The translations under genes were made by a program, and so were the position numbers. The notes under the pieces are model-generated. The model was not told the origin of the DNA. It ran no database searches and worked only from the letters and a program-made list of their open reading frames with translations. This document shows, in pieces, positions 1 through 11,515 of a stretch of DNA of 64,000 nt; positions within the stretch are counted from its first letter, which is position 1; each line of letters begins with the position of its first letter. Where the stretch lies: the NCBI GenBank assembly GCA_020064725.1, contig JAGTWJ010000019.1:4030001-4094000 (forward strand), read 5' to 3'. Source of the stretch: Drechslerella dactyloides. Its lineage: Eukaryota; Ascomycota; Orbiliomycetes; Orbiliales; Orbiliaceae.

Positions 1-2678
1 GAGCTGGCGCTGAAATACCAGCCCAAGGTGAAGCTGGGCCCGCGGCCGTCGGCGGACTGGAACCGGCGCCCGCACACGTCGTCGTCGGTGTCGTCCGGGC
101 CGACGTCAGAGAAGTCCGGGCCGACGGCGTCGGTGCCCAAGAACATCCACCTGCCGACGCGGATGGGCACGCGAAAGGCGCGGTCGGGCAGCCAGTCGTC
201 CTCGTCCTCGAAATTGCAATTTCTCGAGCGAGCGTCGAGCCCGGGCCCAGCCAGTAATAAAGGCCCTCTCAGGCACCCCGGCCCCCCACCCCTACAATTT
301 GCTAGTGCAAACATCGCTCCGCCAAACTCTTTCCCTTCCGCACCTCTATCCCCTACGCCCTCGTTCGCGTCCTTCAAAAGCACCCATTCCACATTCTCCC
401 TCTCGACCCCCATTGGTGCTGCGTCGGCAGCAAATGCGGGCTCCTCGACATCGTCCCTGATCTCCCCTGAAAAGGCGAGGTTGATGAAAGCCCTGGAACT
501 GCGCAAGAAAGCGCTGAGCCAGCAGTCCGCCACAACGCACTTAAAACCCGCTGAGGAGTTGTCCGGTCCACCTCCTCAGCCCGGAGCTTTCAGATCCTCG
601 TCACCTGCCGCTCCCGCATCCGCAGCAGCAGCAGCAGCACCACCCTCGATGATCATGATGGCCTCTCCGCTCGCGGCCTTCAGCAGCACCGCCAGCCAGC
701 CGTCGCGCGTGAGCTCCACGGACGGCGTCGCCATGGCTGCCATGGCCGCTGCTGCCTCCGTCGCCGCCGGATCGCCCCCTAATTCGTCCTCCTCGTCCTC
801 CTCGATCTCTCCCCCCTCGGAACCGGCGTCCCTGGAGAACTCGGTCCCTGACACTCCCACCCAAGACTCCTACGCGGCAACAACCGAGCCCGCCGCGACC
901 GCGTTTGCATCCGCCTCCGCCTCCGCCTCCGCCACGGAAACAACCGTCCCCTCGCCGACACAGGCTCCCAGCACGTCTACGGAACGCGACTCGCAGAAGA
1001 GCTTCTCGGACGACCTGGACAAGGAGTCCGAGTCATCCTACGCCGTCTCCGACCTCAATGGCGACTCGCTCGAGAGCAACACCATCACGGACGACGGCGA
1101 GGATCGTCTGGCTACCCGCCTCCATCCGCCTCCTCCCACTCTCCTTTTACCCACCCCTAAAGCCTCACCGCTCGAGCCCGAGCCAATCAAGAAAAAACAA
1201 ACACCGCCCCCAGAACTGACACCCAAGCCCTACGATGAATCCAAGAGGGATAGGGATGACACGCCACCACGGTCTCCCCTTTTGCACCTGAACATGCTCG
1301 CCCCAAAGGCTCCCGCCGACTACATGGAGTCCCAAAAGCTTCCCAAGGCTCACCATCGCCTGCCGTCCGACGTCCCCGTCATCGAGACCGCACGGTCGGT
1401 GTCGGCTCCGTTTCTGATCAATCAAGAAAAAAAGCAAGCCTTGGTTTCGTCCAGGAAGGTTAGCGTCTCCAGCAGCGTCTCGCAGAGAATCAAAGCACTC
1501 GAAATGCTCTCCAACAAGCCGGCCGCCGTTCAGGCACCGTTGACACCGCAACGCTCTCGCCCATCCTCGCCGACACCGCAATTCCCACCGCTCCGAGCCA
1601 ACAGCCTGAAGACTAGTGCTAGCTCCCCTAACCTTACGCCGTTGCCCGGAACGTCTACAGGTGAGAATGCCCAACAGCTATTTTTTTGGTGATAGCATCG
1701 GCCTAACCAATGTTCTCGCACCAGTGCCCGCCCTGTCCTCAATCACCCAGAGGGTAGAGTCACCGTTCCTGAACAAGAGGAACGCGGATGAAGCGGTCAC
1801 AAATGGCAGATCGAATGCTCTGCCCCCGTTGGGCAGCTACTCTGCTTCCAAGTCCAGGACCGGGTCCTTTGGCGAAATCAGCATCATTCCCAGCCGGAAA
1901 GCATCCGTGAGCAGCCTCAACATCACGACCATGGCTGAGCCGGATCCGGTTTCGACGGCGTCTTCTTCCGCTGGAACTAGCCCGACCGAAAAGAAGATCA
2001 AAATGCCACCCCTGCTCCGTCGCATGTCATCGACCAAGTCGGCCAAAAAATCACCAACCCCATCCATTGCCTCGCCGCTCAGCACGCCCGTTACTCCGGT
2101 CGTAAAGACCTCTCCGATCATGAAGCCCACGTCGATTATCCCCAAAGCCGCCCCGGCTGCGGCGACCCCTGCTCCAGCACCGGCTCCAGCTCAGCCTGTC
2201 AAGACGACGCTTCTGACCGGCTGGGTCAACGTGCAATTGCCGGATACCATGCTTTGGAAGCGTCGGTATATCAAGATTGAGTCTGATAACTGGCTCTATC
2301 TCGCCAACAGCGCTGACGAGGTCAGTATTGTATTCCTCTCCAAGCGACCCTGCATTACGGTAATGCTAACAATCTCTCAGGGCTCGGGGTTGACCGGCAA
2401 ATACAACATTCGGACCGACGTCCAGTCTGCCGTCGTGCCTGATATCGACGAGCAAGAGCTCCCAAATAGTATGTCGTCACACCCCATACACAAGTTGAAC
2501 CTAGCTGACCCGTACTTTCAGGTGTGAACCTCCGTCTGAGGGAGGGCGGCGTGCTTGCGTGCGCCTGTGAAAACCAGCAGGAGCAACACAAGATTCTCAA
2601 GGGTATGTCGCCACGATCCCCCCCGATCACCGGTTTATGCTAACGACGCGACTAGTTGTGAGATCATGCATCGCGTAG
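1..2678 (+). CDS. Ser/Pro-rich fungal protein with C-terminal PH-like domain (5' partial)
   Basis: The frame is open from base 1, so the start lies upstream of the window. Exons: 1-1660, 1725-2320, 2381-2468, 2522-2602, then a short last exon 2656-2678. The introns are 52-64 nt and join in frame. The long N-terminal part is low-complexity Ser/Pro/Ala-rich and probably disordered. It carries a short basic helix-like stretch (SPEKARLMKALELRKK, encoded near 463-510) that I recall from a Pezizomycotina-specific family often labelled GPI-anchored glycoprotein without good reason. The C-terminal part, from about nt 2200, has the look of a PH fold: GWVNVQLPDTMLWKRRYIKI, then beta-strand-like segments and a terminal QEQHKILK helix. 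The last acceptor is uncertain: AG at 2655 gives seven residues then TAG, while AG at 2678 gives a longer unlikely tail. Role unknown, and membrane or cortex binding is only an inference. Confidence 0.7.
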
Positions 2679-3880
2679 GCTGTCCTCGAGATGATTCCAC
2701 TTCACAATCGATCGATGCCGGCTGGCACTCACCTCTTTTCTCGAAATTTGCGAGCCGGCCCCGATACTTCCACCCAATGATTTCCGATTTGGTTGTCCTC
2801 ATGAACATACGCGTTGAAGTTTTTCTTTGTTATACCCGGTTATTTGCGATCCACCAGATTGCCTGGATGGCGACTAGAATAGCTTAGTTGTCGTCCGGGC
2901 CCTTTCGAGCGTTAGCCTTTGCCCTCCTCCTTTGTCAGTTATTCTTTTTTCTTATTGGCGTCTGCATACACCATGTCGGTCCCCTATTTCATTGCGTCTA
3001 TAAACCTACCTTTCCTTGTACATCTTTGGTCCGGATTCTATTTCGCTGGTTTATTTTTCGCACAGTTCAGTCTTATGTTTCTGCGCACGCCCCTACTCAT
3101 CACTAAGTCATCGGTATCTAGTTTGTTTTTCTGCCTCGTTTTTTCCTATGTTTTTTCGGCCCTGTACAGAGCATTTCGTCGTATATTTTTTGCCATCTGT
3201 ATAGTTTTTTTTTAGTTTTTTTTTTGCGTCTCTTTTTCTCCTTTTCTTGCGTATAGCCATCTTAATATTTCTCCAGCAGGCCCACTTTCGGTTTCATCTT
3301 GTCCATTCTTTCTTCATTTTTCTCTTCTTTTTTTTGGTTGTTTACATTCTTTAACTTGATGATGTACGATACACCCATTTTTCGGTTACATTTTTTATCC
3401 CCTTCAGCGACCCATCATGGTCGGGCTGAAGCCGGGAGGGACGGAGAGCGATATAATTTGACTCACTAATATCTGGGGGAGCGACTCCTCATCAAGCTAC
3501 ATGATTTTCTCCATACGTACGTGTGTATAACAGTCGTGACCCGGCCGATAGATCAGTAGGAAGTCTGGATCCGACGATTAGAGTTTAGGTGCGTTGCACA
3601 AGCGTCGAAATAAAGTTTCGCGCGCCCCCGCCAACGTTTCGTTCGTTCGAAAAAACCGAAACAGGCGCGTACGTTTAATTCTCAAATCGACCTTCTCCAT
3701 TCGACGACTGATCTGCCAATCGAATCAACCGTTCCTTGCAACATAACGTAACGTAACCGCCTGCTACTGTCAAGCTGCAAGACAGAAAAAAATCCCACGC
3801 GACACGCACGCACGACCGCCTGCCTGCCTGCCTGCGCGTATGATGCCATCGCGACTGTCATCGACAACGTAACGCACAAC
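2679..3880. other. Intergenic; pyrimidine-rich downstream tract, then CSL4 leader
   Basis: No gene seen. About 2880-3400 is strongly T-rich on the plus strand, with runs of up to ten T, and looks like a long 3' UTR of the preceding gene. The leader of the next gene contains a short CCTG repeat near 3820-3835. Confidence 0.5.
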
Positions 3881-5204
3881 ATGACGTCGACGTCGACATC
3901 GACATCGACACCTCTCGTTGTCCCCGGGCAGCCGCTGGGCCCCGCGCACGCGTACATTCCCGGAGACGGCGTGCATGTGTTCAACGGACAGATAGTCGCC
4001 TCACTCGTCGGCCAAGTTGCCACTACAACTCCTCCCACGGCGGCAGCTACGAATACTACATCTACGAATACGACGCCGCCGACGATATCGGTGGTCAAGC
4101 CGGCGCTGAGCGCGGACGAGGACAGCGCGAGCGCAACGCTGCTGCCGGACGTGCATGCCGAGGTTCTCTGCCGGGTGACGCGGATCAATGCGCGGCAGGC
4201 GACCGTGGGGATCTTTGTGGTCAACGGGCGGGTTTGCGGGGACGAGTTCCAGGGGGTGATTCGGGTGCAGGACGTGCGGATGACGGAGGTTGATCGGGTG
4301 AGGATATTTACGAGTTTTCGGCCGGGGGATATTGTGCGGGCGCGGGTGGTGAGTTTCCTCCCTCCTTACGTTACTTTCTTCCTTACTTCTTTACCTTCCC
4401 TTCACTTCCCTTTCGTTCTCTTCGTGCGTTCGGTCGTACCTTCATTGGTAGTTGGATGGCTTGTTGTGTCGTTCCTGCATGGTGGTGGGTCAAATGCGAT
4501 GCAAGGCCAGGCAAAGGTTCCAGGTGGTGGAAGAGATGGCCAGGTGGATGTGGCGATGTGCGTGCGTGGAGATGATGTGCATGCATTATGTACGCACGCA
4601 TGCATGCACGCATGCGCGTATATCTTTCTCCCACGGATACATTCCATTGTTCCCTAGCCTCGAAGCCAGGCGCTATAGATTGTTCCCGTGGAGCGGTCGG
4701 TGCATACGCACTCTACGCACGCACGCGCATATCGTTCCTAGCCTCGATGCCAGGCGCTGTAGCATCGTTCCTATACGATCATTGCTACCTTTGCATGCGT
4801 GCGTGCGTACGTACATACATACATGTACGCCGGCCGTTTTCTTTCTCAAACGTGGAGGCTGGCATCGCCGTCACAGCACAGCACATCGACTTTCTAGAAA
4901 TTCGACTCCTACGCTGATTCATGCAATGCATGCACGATGATGCCAATGAATGCTACCTCACCTGCGGCCGGGTCTGCTGACGGCACGGCAATGTTTATAC
5001 TGATGCTGATGTTATGATTATTGGTGTGGCTAGATTTCCCTGGGCGACCAGTCAAACTACTATCTTTCCACCGCCCACAATTCGCTCGGCGTCATCATGG
5101 CGAGCTCGGAGGCCGGCGACCCGATGTATCCTATCAACTGGCGGGAGATGAAGAGTACTCGCACCGGCGTTGTCGAGGAGCGGAAAGTCGCAAAGCCGTT
5201 TTAA
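3881..5204 (+). CDS. CSL4: Exosome complex cap subunit Csl4 (EXOSC1)
   Basis: Exons 3881-4348 and 5034-5204, both ending on codon boundaries, give 212 aa. Csl4 is one of three S1-type cap proteins of the RNA exosome, which processes and degrades RNA in nucleus and cytoplasm. Seen here: an N-terminal Thr/Ser dipeptide run encoded by a GTCGAC/ATCGAC repeat, then the CSL4 N-domain with PGDGVHVFNGQIVASLVG, a Thr-rich linker, and the S1 domain from about residue 85. The S1 strand is split by the intron between FRPGDIVRARV and ISLGDQSNYYLSTA. The end (NWREMKSTRTGVVEERKVAKPF) is the usual Csl4 C-terminus. The start is the first ATG of this frame. The single intron is 685 nt, far longer than any other in the window. 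The gene is convergent with the PDR16-like gene, stops 337 nt apart. Confidence 0.92.
4349..5033 (+). other. Oversized repeat-bearing intron of CSL4
   Basis: GTGAGT donor and TAG acceptor flank 685 nt. Inside are CATG/GCAC alternating tracts (4590-4620, 4800-4825) and an imperfect tandem duplication. The unit around 4645-4690 recurs around 4732-4772, both containing CCTAGCCTCGAWGCCAGGCG. Splicing restores the conserved S1 strand exactly, so the intron call is firm. Confidence 0.85.
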
Positions 5205-5541
5205 ACTCATCCTTACACATCAAGAATAGAGCGTGCGATTGGCATTGTATTAGATAGCGCGGCGTTTTTTTACAATTAATTATCAGGATATTATATTGTT
5301 GACTACGGATCGGACGAATATTGTGTGATGGAAGAGGTGCAGTGCCTCGAATTCTTGCATTTGTATTACAAGCATGTACAGATAAAAACTCTATCTAAGG
5401 CGTGAAAAGTAGTAAACATACAGTAACGTAACACAAAGCACGACTCACTTCGACAGTGCACTCGTCCAAACGTACCCAACCATTGCATTCCATCGCTGAC
5501 GGAACATGAACATCCCAAAAAGACACTAAGTAAGTAAGTAG
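5205..5541. other. Convergent intergenic spacer
   Basis: A 337-nt gap between two stop codons. It is AT-rich, holds no ORF of note, and presumably contains the 3' ends of both flanking transcripts. Confidence 0.5.
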
Positions 5542-7075
5542 TTACTGGACGGTGAAGTTCTGCATGCCCTCCGCCACCTTTTCGACATCGCCCGTCGGCA
5601 GCGGCTTCGACTTCTCCCCGCCCTTCAGGTAGAACTCGCTCTCGCCAATCTGCGACCCGTTCGCCCGCCACCGCTCCTCGTACCGGCGCCGCCGTTCCGT
5701 GCACAGCTCGACAAAGTTGGGCCAGTACGTTGCGTGGTCGTACGTGAAGTCCACGTCGCCTTTGAATTCCTTCAGCAGGTGGGACTTGGGCACGTGGAGG
5801 GACATGTCTTCGTTGTATTTGAGCTTGGGGCGCGTGACAGGGTCGATGAACGGCGTGATCGCCTTGAGGAATAGGCTCGCCCACCATGGGACTATGATTT
5901 TTTTTGTTCTCGTTAATTTGAAATCATAGAAACTGTAATATGGAACGGAAGGGATTGGTTATGCACGTACTGTTGACGATGAGGGCGCGGCCGAGACGCT
6001 CCGGGTAGTGCATCTGCAGGATGTCCATCACCTGGCGTCCCTGGTTGAGGCTCGCGTTCTGCCCCGACGACGCAGCCTTAAAGTCGATCAGCAGCGCCAG
6101 CGTCTCCGACCCCGCCGGCGCGATGTCCAGCACGCGCTCGAGCATGAAGGTCAAATGCTGGATCTGGCGGTCGGACCGCTCTGTGTTCTGCCGCGCCGGG
6201 TTGAGATACAGGCAAGGTCTGGTCTCCTTGTCGAAGCCGAAGAGGACCTGCTTGCCCGTTTCGTTCTCCGGCTCGATGTGCTCGGGCGTGTGGTCTTCGA
6301 GACCCCATTCGCGCCGCCAGGTGATGGTGCCTTCGATGCGCTTCCGGGCGTCGGAGACGTGCCATTTCGTCGCGCGCAGATACCGGAGCAGGCATTCTTT
6401 GGTCATGAACATGCGCTCCGAGTCCGATAGCGGCTTGCGTTCCGCGTTGGACTTGGCGATGGGAACGTCGGTGATGGCTTTGCAGAGGGAGAGGAGCTCG
6501 TCATATTTGGCGGACTGCTCGGGTGTCAGCTCTGTTGGGGACGGTGGGACCGCTGAGGCGTCCGGCGAGGCGTAGGGGACGCTCTTGGTGTTTCCCGGCT
6601 CGTCTTCTGCGATCCTGTAGGAGCGAGTGGGCGTGGCGGACGAAGGAGCGGCGGCAGCGGTGGAGGTGGGAGGGAGGTCGGGGAGAGGTTTGGTGGGAGG
6701 TTCCTTCTCGATTGGCGGTGGAGGAGCAGCAGAGGTGGTGTTCTCGGCGGGAACAACGGCCTCCGGAGCGGCCGCGGTCTCGGCAGGGGCAGCCGCTGGA
6801 GGAGCGGTCTCCGAAGGTGTCTCCGCTGGAGCAGCAGTGGTCTCCGGGACGTCCTTGGGGAGAGGCTGCGGAGCGTCGTCTTTGGGGACGGGCTCCGGAG
6901 CTGGTGGAGCGGAATCCGCGACGGGGGCCGTCGGTTCGGGCTCTGGAGCTGGAGCTGCAGGAGCGACGGGAGCGGTGGGCCCGGGCACGGGCGTGCTCTC
7001 GATGGGCATTGTCTTCTCGGACATGGTCTCGGGAAGGTCGTTCGCGACGGGATGCTCGACAGCCAGCGAGGCCAT
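5542..7075 (-). CDS. Sec14-like phosphatidylinositol transfer protein, Pdr16/Pdr17 type
   Basis: Exons on the minus strand 7075-5971 and 5891-5542 (79-nt intron) give 484 aa. Residues 1-185 are Pro/Ala/Glu-rich and probably disordered, an extension not found in yeast Pdr16. The CRAL-TRIO N-terminal helices follow (about 220-265, MTKECLLRYLRATKWHV). The lipid-binding domain (about 275-440) contains RPCLYLNPARQNTERSDRQ, MLERVLDIAPAGSETLALLIDFK and MHYPERLGRALIVN, then NIPWWASLFLKAITPFIDP across the splice. The QNT-RQ and PAG motifs point to the Pdr16/Pdr17 branch rather than Sec14 itself. Family members move phosphatidylinositol, and Pdr16 also sterol, between membranes and affect azole tolerance. 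The start is the ATG at 7075 in MASLAVEHP. It is divergent from POL12 with a 563-nt shared upstream region. Confidence 0.88.
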
Positions 7076-7638
7076 TGCGGATGTGCAATCGATCGATCGT
7101 GGACGCGTCGAAGGGGCGGTTTTTGGTGATGATGCGGCAGAGGTATATACACAGCACGGCGGAATTGAAGAGAGGCGGTTGGAAGGGCGAGATGAGCTCA
7201 GCAGCTGTGGGCCTCCTTTTATAGCAGGCTCCCCTTTGTGGGTCTCTCGCGCCGTGGAAACCGCCAGCCTGAAACCTCCAGCCAACCGCACCTGCTGCCC
7301 GAATCCTGTCTCCTCTCGTCCAAAACCTCCAACATCCCAATCTGTCCGCGACTGCCCGGCCCATCGCGTACAAGTGCCCGTGGGCGGCGGCAGATTGAAC
7401 TTTTCGTGGCGCGTGGCGGGCAATCTGGACGCGTTCGCTCGCTTGCCCGTCGACGGAGCATAACTCGTCAGCCACCACATTTGCAGCCCTCGCCGACGGA
7501 TCTCCAGCTCGCGACGCGATCAGCTTCCCTCCGTGCGTGCCCCCTGCAGCCTAGCCCGACGTGCGCTGGACGTGCCAATCTAACTGAATGCTTCCTAGGT
7601 AGTATACCTCGTCGCTCGATCGTACCCCGCCCGCGATC
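7076..7638. promoter_or_regulatory. Shared divergent upstream region of the PDR16-like gene and POL12
   Basis: Two ACGCGT hexamers, at 7103-7108 and 7429-7434, match the MluI cell-cycle box bound by MBF in yeasts, which drives G1/S expression of replication genes including polymerase alpha subunits. The nearer one is 205 nt upstream of the POL12 ATG. The hexamer also occurs elsewhere in the window by chance, so function is an inference. Confidence 0.4.
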
Positions 7639-9858
7639 ATGGCGGACGCCGAGGCCCTCGCCGACAAGTTTGGCGACCTGCCCGACGACATCATGGTCGA
7701 GCTGCAGAGCATGCTGCGCCTGTACACCATCGACGCCGACGAGCTGTTCATCGAATGGGAGGGCTACTGCATGAAGATGGGCGAGGACCTCAAGCTCGAT
7801 CTCAAGACCCTCTTCGCCTTCAAGAAGGAAGTGCAGGCCGAGTTCGAGACCAAAATACGCTCCAAGGCCCGGCCGGGCCAGAGCTCGGCCCCCAAGCCCG
7901 CCCAGCGGCCCGCTAAGAATACCGGCGACATGTTCAATATGTACGGACGAGCCATCATCGTGCCGGTTGCGTGAAACATCTTCATTCGAGCTGACGGACG
8001 GCTTGGGCGCAGGCTCGACGGACTGATGCCGAACACCCCGAGGTCGGGACCCGGCGCACCGAAGCGCAAGCTCGAAAAGTCCTACGAAACACCCCTCGCC
8101 GAAAGAACCAGCAAATTGGCAATGGGCTCCTCGCCCGTCGGGCCGTACTCGAGCTCCAAGAACTTCAACAGCCCCGCTGCAACGTACGTGAGGTTTCATT
8201 GGCGCTGCTCGTTCACGTGAGCTTCGATGCTGATGTCGTCTCGCTGTTAGCTCGATACCGTTCCACAAGCGGCTGGACCCCGGGAAGGTCATGGAGGTCC
8301 TGAATCCGCACATCCCCATTCCACCCCTGCCTCTAGCCGGTATCGAGTCCTGGCAATCACGTGTGGAGCTGCAGCTCCAGATGAAACGGGATCCCTTTTC
8401 CTACAAGACCATGTTCCAGAAACTCACCCAGGTCTCGCAGTACCTGGACGACCGCATCAACAATTTTGCAGATCTCCTCCAGCAGGAGCGTAACATACCC
8501 GACGAGGACTTCTGCAATCCTAATACCATCTTACCCGAGGAGGTTGTCGTGGTGGGCAGGATTGTGTCCGACGCCATAGACTCCCAGAAGAGATCCAACG
8601 AGGCCAGCTTGCTGCTCGAAAGCTCGAGAGGCAGAGGCGAGGGACGCAGAACCCCGCTGGATCTGTCCAATCTTCGCGGCTATTCGTTCTTCCCAGGGAT
8701 GCTCGTCGCGTTCAAAGCTACAAACCCCACGGGACGGAAGCTGATAGTGAATTCGATCATCGAACCCCCCATGTGCGCGACGGCCGCATCGCCTGTTCCG
8801 CTTCTTGAGAAAGAGCGGGACCGCCTTTCGCAAGGTAGCATGACCGTCTTTATCGCGGCGGGTCCGTACACGACCGACGACAACCTCGAATTTGAGCCGC
8901 TGGTGGAACTCGTGGACAAGATTGTGGAAGCGAGTCCGGACGTAGTGTTTTTAAACGGGCCTTTTATCGACGCCGACCATCCGAAAGTCAAACTTGGGGA
9001 CTTTCAGGTGGATGAAGATGGTTCTTCAGGATACCCGTTGGAAGAACTATTCAAGCAGAAGATCACGTCGCAGCTCCAGAGGATCACGAAGAGCCTGGTG
9101 CTTCTCGTGCCCAGCACGAGGGATGCCGTGTCCAAGCACATTGCATTCCCGCAGGAGGCTCTACCGGGGAGAGCGCTCGGCCTTCCATCGGTACGCGCTT
9201 CATGCCTCCTCCGCGAACCGCAAATAAATACGCTAACTAGTGTTGCTGCAGAATGTCAAAGCGCTTCCGAATCCATTCATAGTCTCGCTCAACGAGATCT
9301 CCTTCGGCGTCTCGAGCTTGGATATCCTGTTCCACCTATCCATGGAGGAGGTCAGGGCACCCGGCAAGGGTATCGAGCCGAACACGTTCCATCGGGTAGC
9401 AGACCACATCATCTCCCAGAGCAGCTTCTATCCGCTGTTCCCACCGCCGGCCAAGTCGCAGGTCGGCTACGTCACGCCAATCGACGCCGCGAAGCTGGTG
9501 CTCGCTGAATTCCCAGTCCCGGAAGATCCCGACAGCCAGGCTTTGCTCTGCCCGATCAAGCCCGATGTGCTGATATTGCCCAGCAACCTGCCAGGAACCG
9601 TCAAGGTATGATCCTTTCCACCCACACAATACTTTTATTATCTATTTTGGGGGGCATTGCTGATTGGGGCGCATGCAGGTTGTGAGTAACGCGGTGACTG
9701 TAAACCCGGGGTTCTTAAGCACGAAGAGGGCGTCAGGGACGTATGCATTCATGGTGATTGAGCCGCCTAATAATATTCTGGATGAGAATCATGACCCTGG
9801 AGCAGCGCTGAAGCGGCAGATTTACCATCGCGCGAGAGTTGAGATCCGACGCATATAG
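7639..9858 (+). CDS. POL12: DNA polymerase alpha subunit B
   Basis: Exons 7639-7940, 8013-8183, 8251-9190, 9252-9605 and 9679-9858 sum to 1947 nt, 648 aa, close to family size. This is the non-catalytic B subunit of polymerase alpha-primase, which starts Okazaki fragments. Residues 1-75 form the N-terminal helical domain (LPDDIMVELQSMLRLYTIDA). A Ser/Pro-rich linker follows (PNTPRSGPGAPKRKLEKSYE), then the OB fold (LRGYSFFPGMLVAFKATNPTG). The calcineurin-like phosphoesterase domain, inactive in this family, runs from about residue 355 (MTVFIAAGPYTTDDN, DVVFLNGPFIDADHP, LVLLVPSTRDAVSKHIAFPQ) to the end (VNPGFLSTKRASGTYAFMVIEPP). All four introns are 61-73 nt. UreD follows on the same strand 271 nt downstream. 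Confidence 0.95.
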
Positions 9859-10129
9859 CATTATTTTATTTCCTTCTACATTATATTGTACAGCAGCAAG
9901 AATAGACAGACTCCACAGGCTGGCGTTAACGTTCTGTATGCATACATGGTACTGTAGCTGCTGGATAACTGCAGTATACTTCCGCTCGTCCGTATTCGCA
10001 ATTGCAACATCTTGCCGTCTCCGCTGCGTTGTGTCGCACAAACTTTCACCGCAATATAAACTCCCCAGACGACCACGACCCCTCGCTTCGGTCCGGGCTG
10101 CCCCCGTCCGTTCATCCACGCTACACCAT

Positions 10130-11255
10130 ATGAACGACACCACACCCACCGTCGCCGCGTCGACGTCGACGGCCGCGATCCCCGCGGGCGACGGGCTGAT
10201 ACATGTTCGGGTGCTGCCGCCGGACAAGTTGACGCTGCACCAGCTGAACTTCAAGTATCCGCTCAAGTTGATATCACCCGCGCCAGCCCAGTGGGCCAAG
10301 TCGTTGACTGTGTTTGTGCTGAGTTATGGAGGTGGGCTGGTCGGTGGAGATCAGGTGAATTTGAGGGTGGAAGTCGAGGAAGGGGGACGACTGTGCTTGC
10401 AGACGCAGGGTGGGTTCCACTATCCGTCCCCCTCGTCGTATTCACTACCCGCTTCTAATTCAATATTTGAATCATACCATGGGAATTCTTATATAGGTAC
10501 TAACGCAGGGTATAATGTATACAGGAACCACAAAGATATTCAAGCAGACGGGACCGACGCCGACAGTCCAGCGCTTCACCGTCCGCATCCACCGCAACGC
10601 CAGCCTCCTCCTCCTGCCGGACCCGATCCAGCCGTTCGCCGACAGCAACTACCTGCAGCACCAGATCTTCGAGCTCGCGGACACGACCACAGACACCTCC
10701 TCCCTCGTCCTCCTCGACTGGGTGACCGAGGGCCGCGCGGCGCGGAACGAGCACTGGGACCTAACCCGCTTCGAGAGCCGCAACGAAGTCTTCGCGGTAT
10801 CCGACGACAACAACAAACGCAGCAGACTCCTCCTCCGCGACGCAATGGTGCTCGACGGCCCGCGACACGACGAGAGCGAGACGCTGCGTTCCCGACAGGA
10901 CGGACAGACGATCTTCGCGACGCTTATCATCCGCGGGACGGCGTTCGCGCAGCTGGTGGGGTACATCACCGCGCGGTACGCGAACGAGCCGCGCATCGGG
11001 CAGAAGCGGTGGGACACAGACGATGATTCCCGGCGACACAGCGCGGTGGAGGTCGCCGCGAGGGGCAGCGGGGTGCTGTGGGCGGCGTCGACGGTGCGCG
11101 GGTTCTTGCTGGTGAAGGTTAGCGGGGTGGAGATGGAGGGGGTGAAGCGGTTTGTGAGGGGTTTGCTTGGCGAGGTTGATGGGGACGGGGTGCCGGCGGC
11201 GGATGGGTGTATTACGGCGGCGTTTGGAGAGGGGATGTTCCGGTGTCTGGAGTAG
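10130..11255 (+). CDS. Urease accessory protein UreD (UreH)
   Basis: Exons 10130-10409 and 10525-11255 give 336 aa. UreD binds apo-urease and, with UreF and UreG, helps load nickel into the active site in the cytosol. Visible family motifs: LNFKYPLKLISP, VFVLSYGGGLVGGDQVNLRVEVEEGGRLCLQTQG, then across the 115-nt intron TTKIFKQTGPTPTVQ, the NASLLLLPDPIQPFADS segment, and GQTIFATLIIRG near residue 240. The C-terminal part ends with ITAAFGEGMFRCLE. The ATG at 10130 is the nearest in frame to the conserved block, with an Ala/Thr-rich 20-residue lead. Fungal UreD is usually about this long. Neither urease nor the other accessory genes lie in the window. It is convergent with DUG3, 260 nt between stops. 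Confidence 0.92.
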
Positions 11256-11515
11256 CATGAATGTATATTCACAGGAGTATTGTGTATGTGTAGATAGCGA
11301 TTGTAGACTGTAATGATATTGACAATGCGGCAATAGATAGGCTTGCTATGTGAATAATGATAGAATGCGAAAGACATCGGTAATGAAATGACAAATTCGG
11401 CGGATATCAATGGAAATGGCAGCCAATCTACCCCGCGCCAGAACGCCGCCCGACACACCCACGAAAGATACATCATACACACGACGCGATAACTGCAGTT
11501 AAATGCAAAGTAAAA

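Noticed and set aside
2888..3215. Hydrophobic Phe-rich ORFs resembling membrane proteins
   Set aside because: Phe/Leu/Ser content follows from the T-rich tract. Same effect at 22.2-22.7 kb, 40.3-41.2 kb (minus) and 59.8-60.4 kb.
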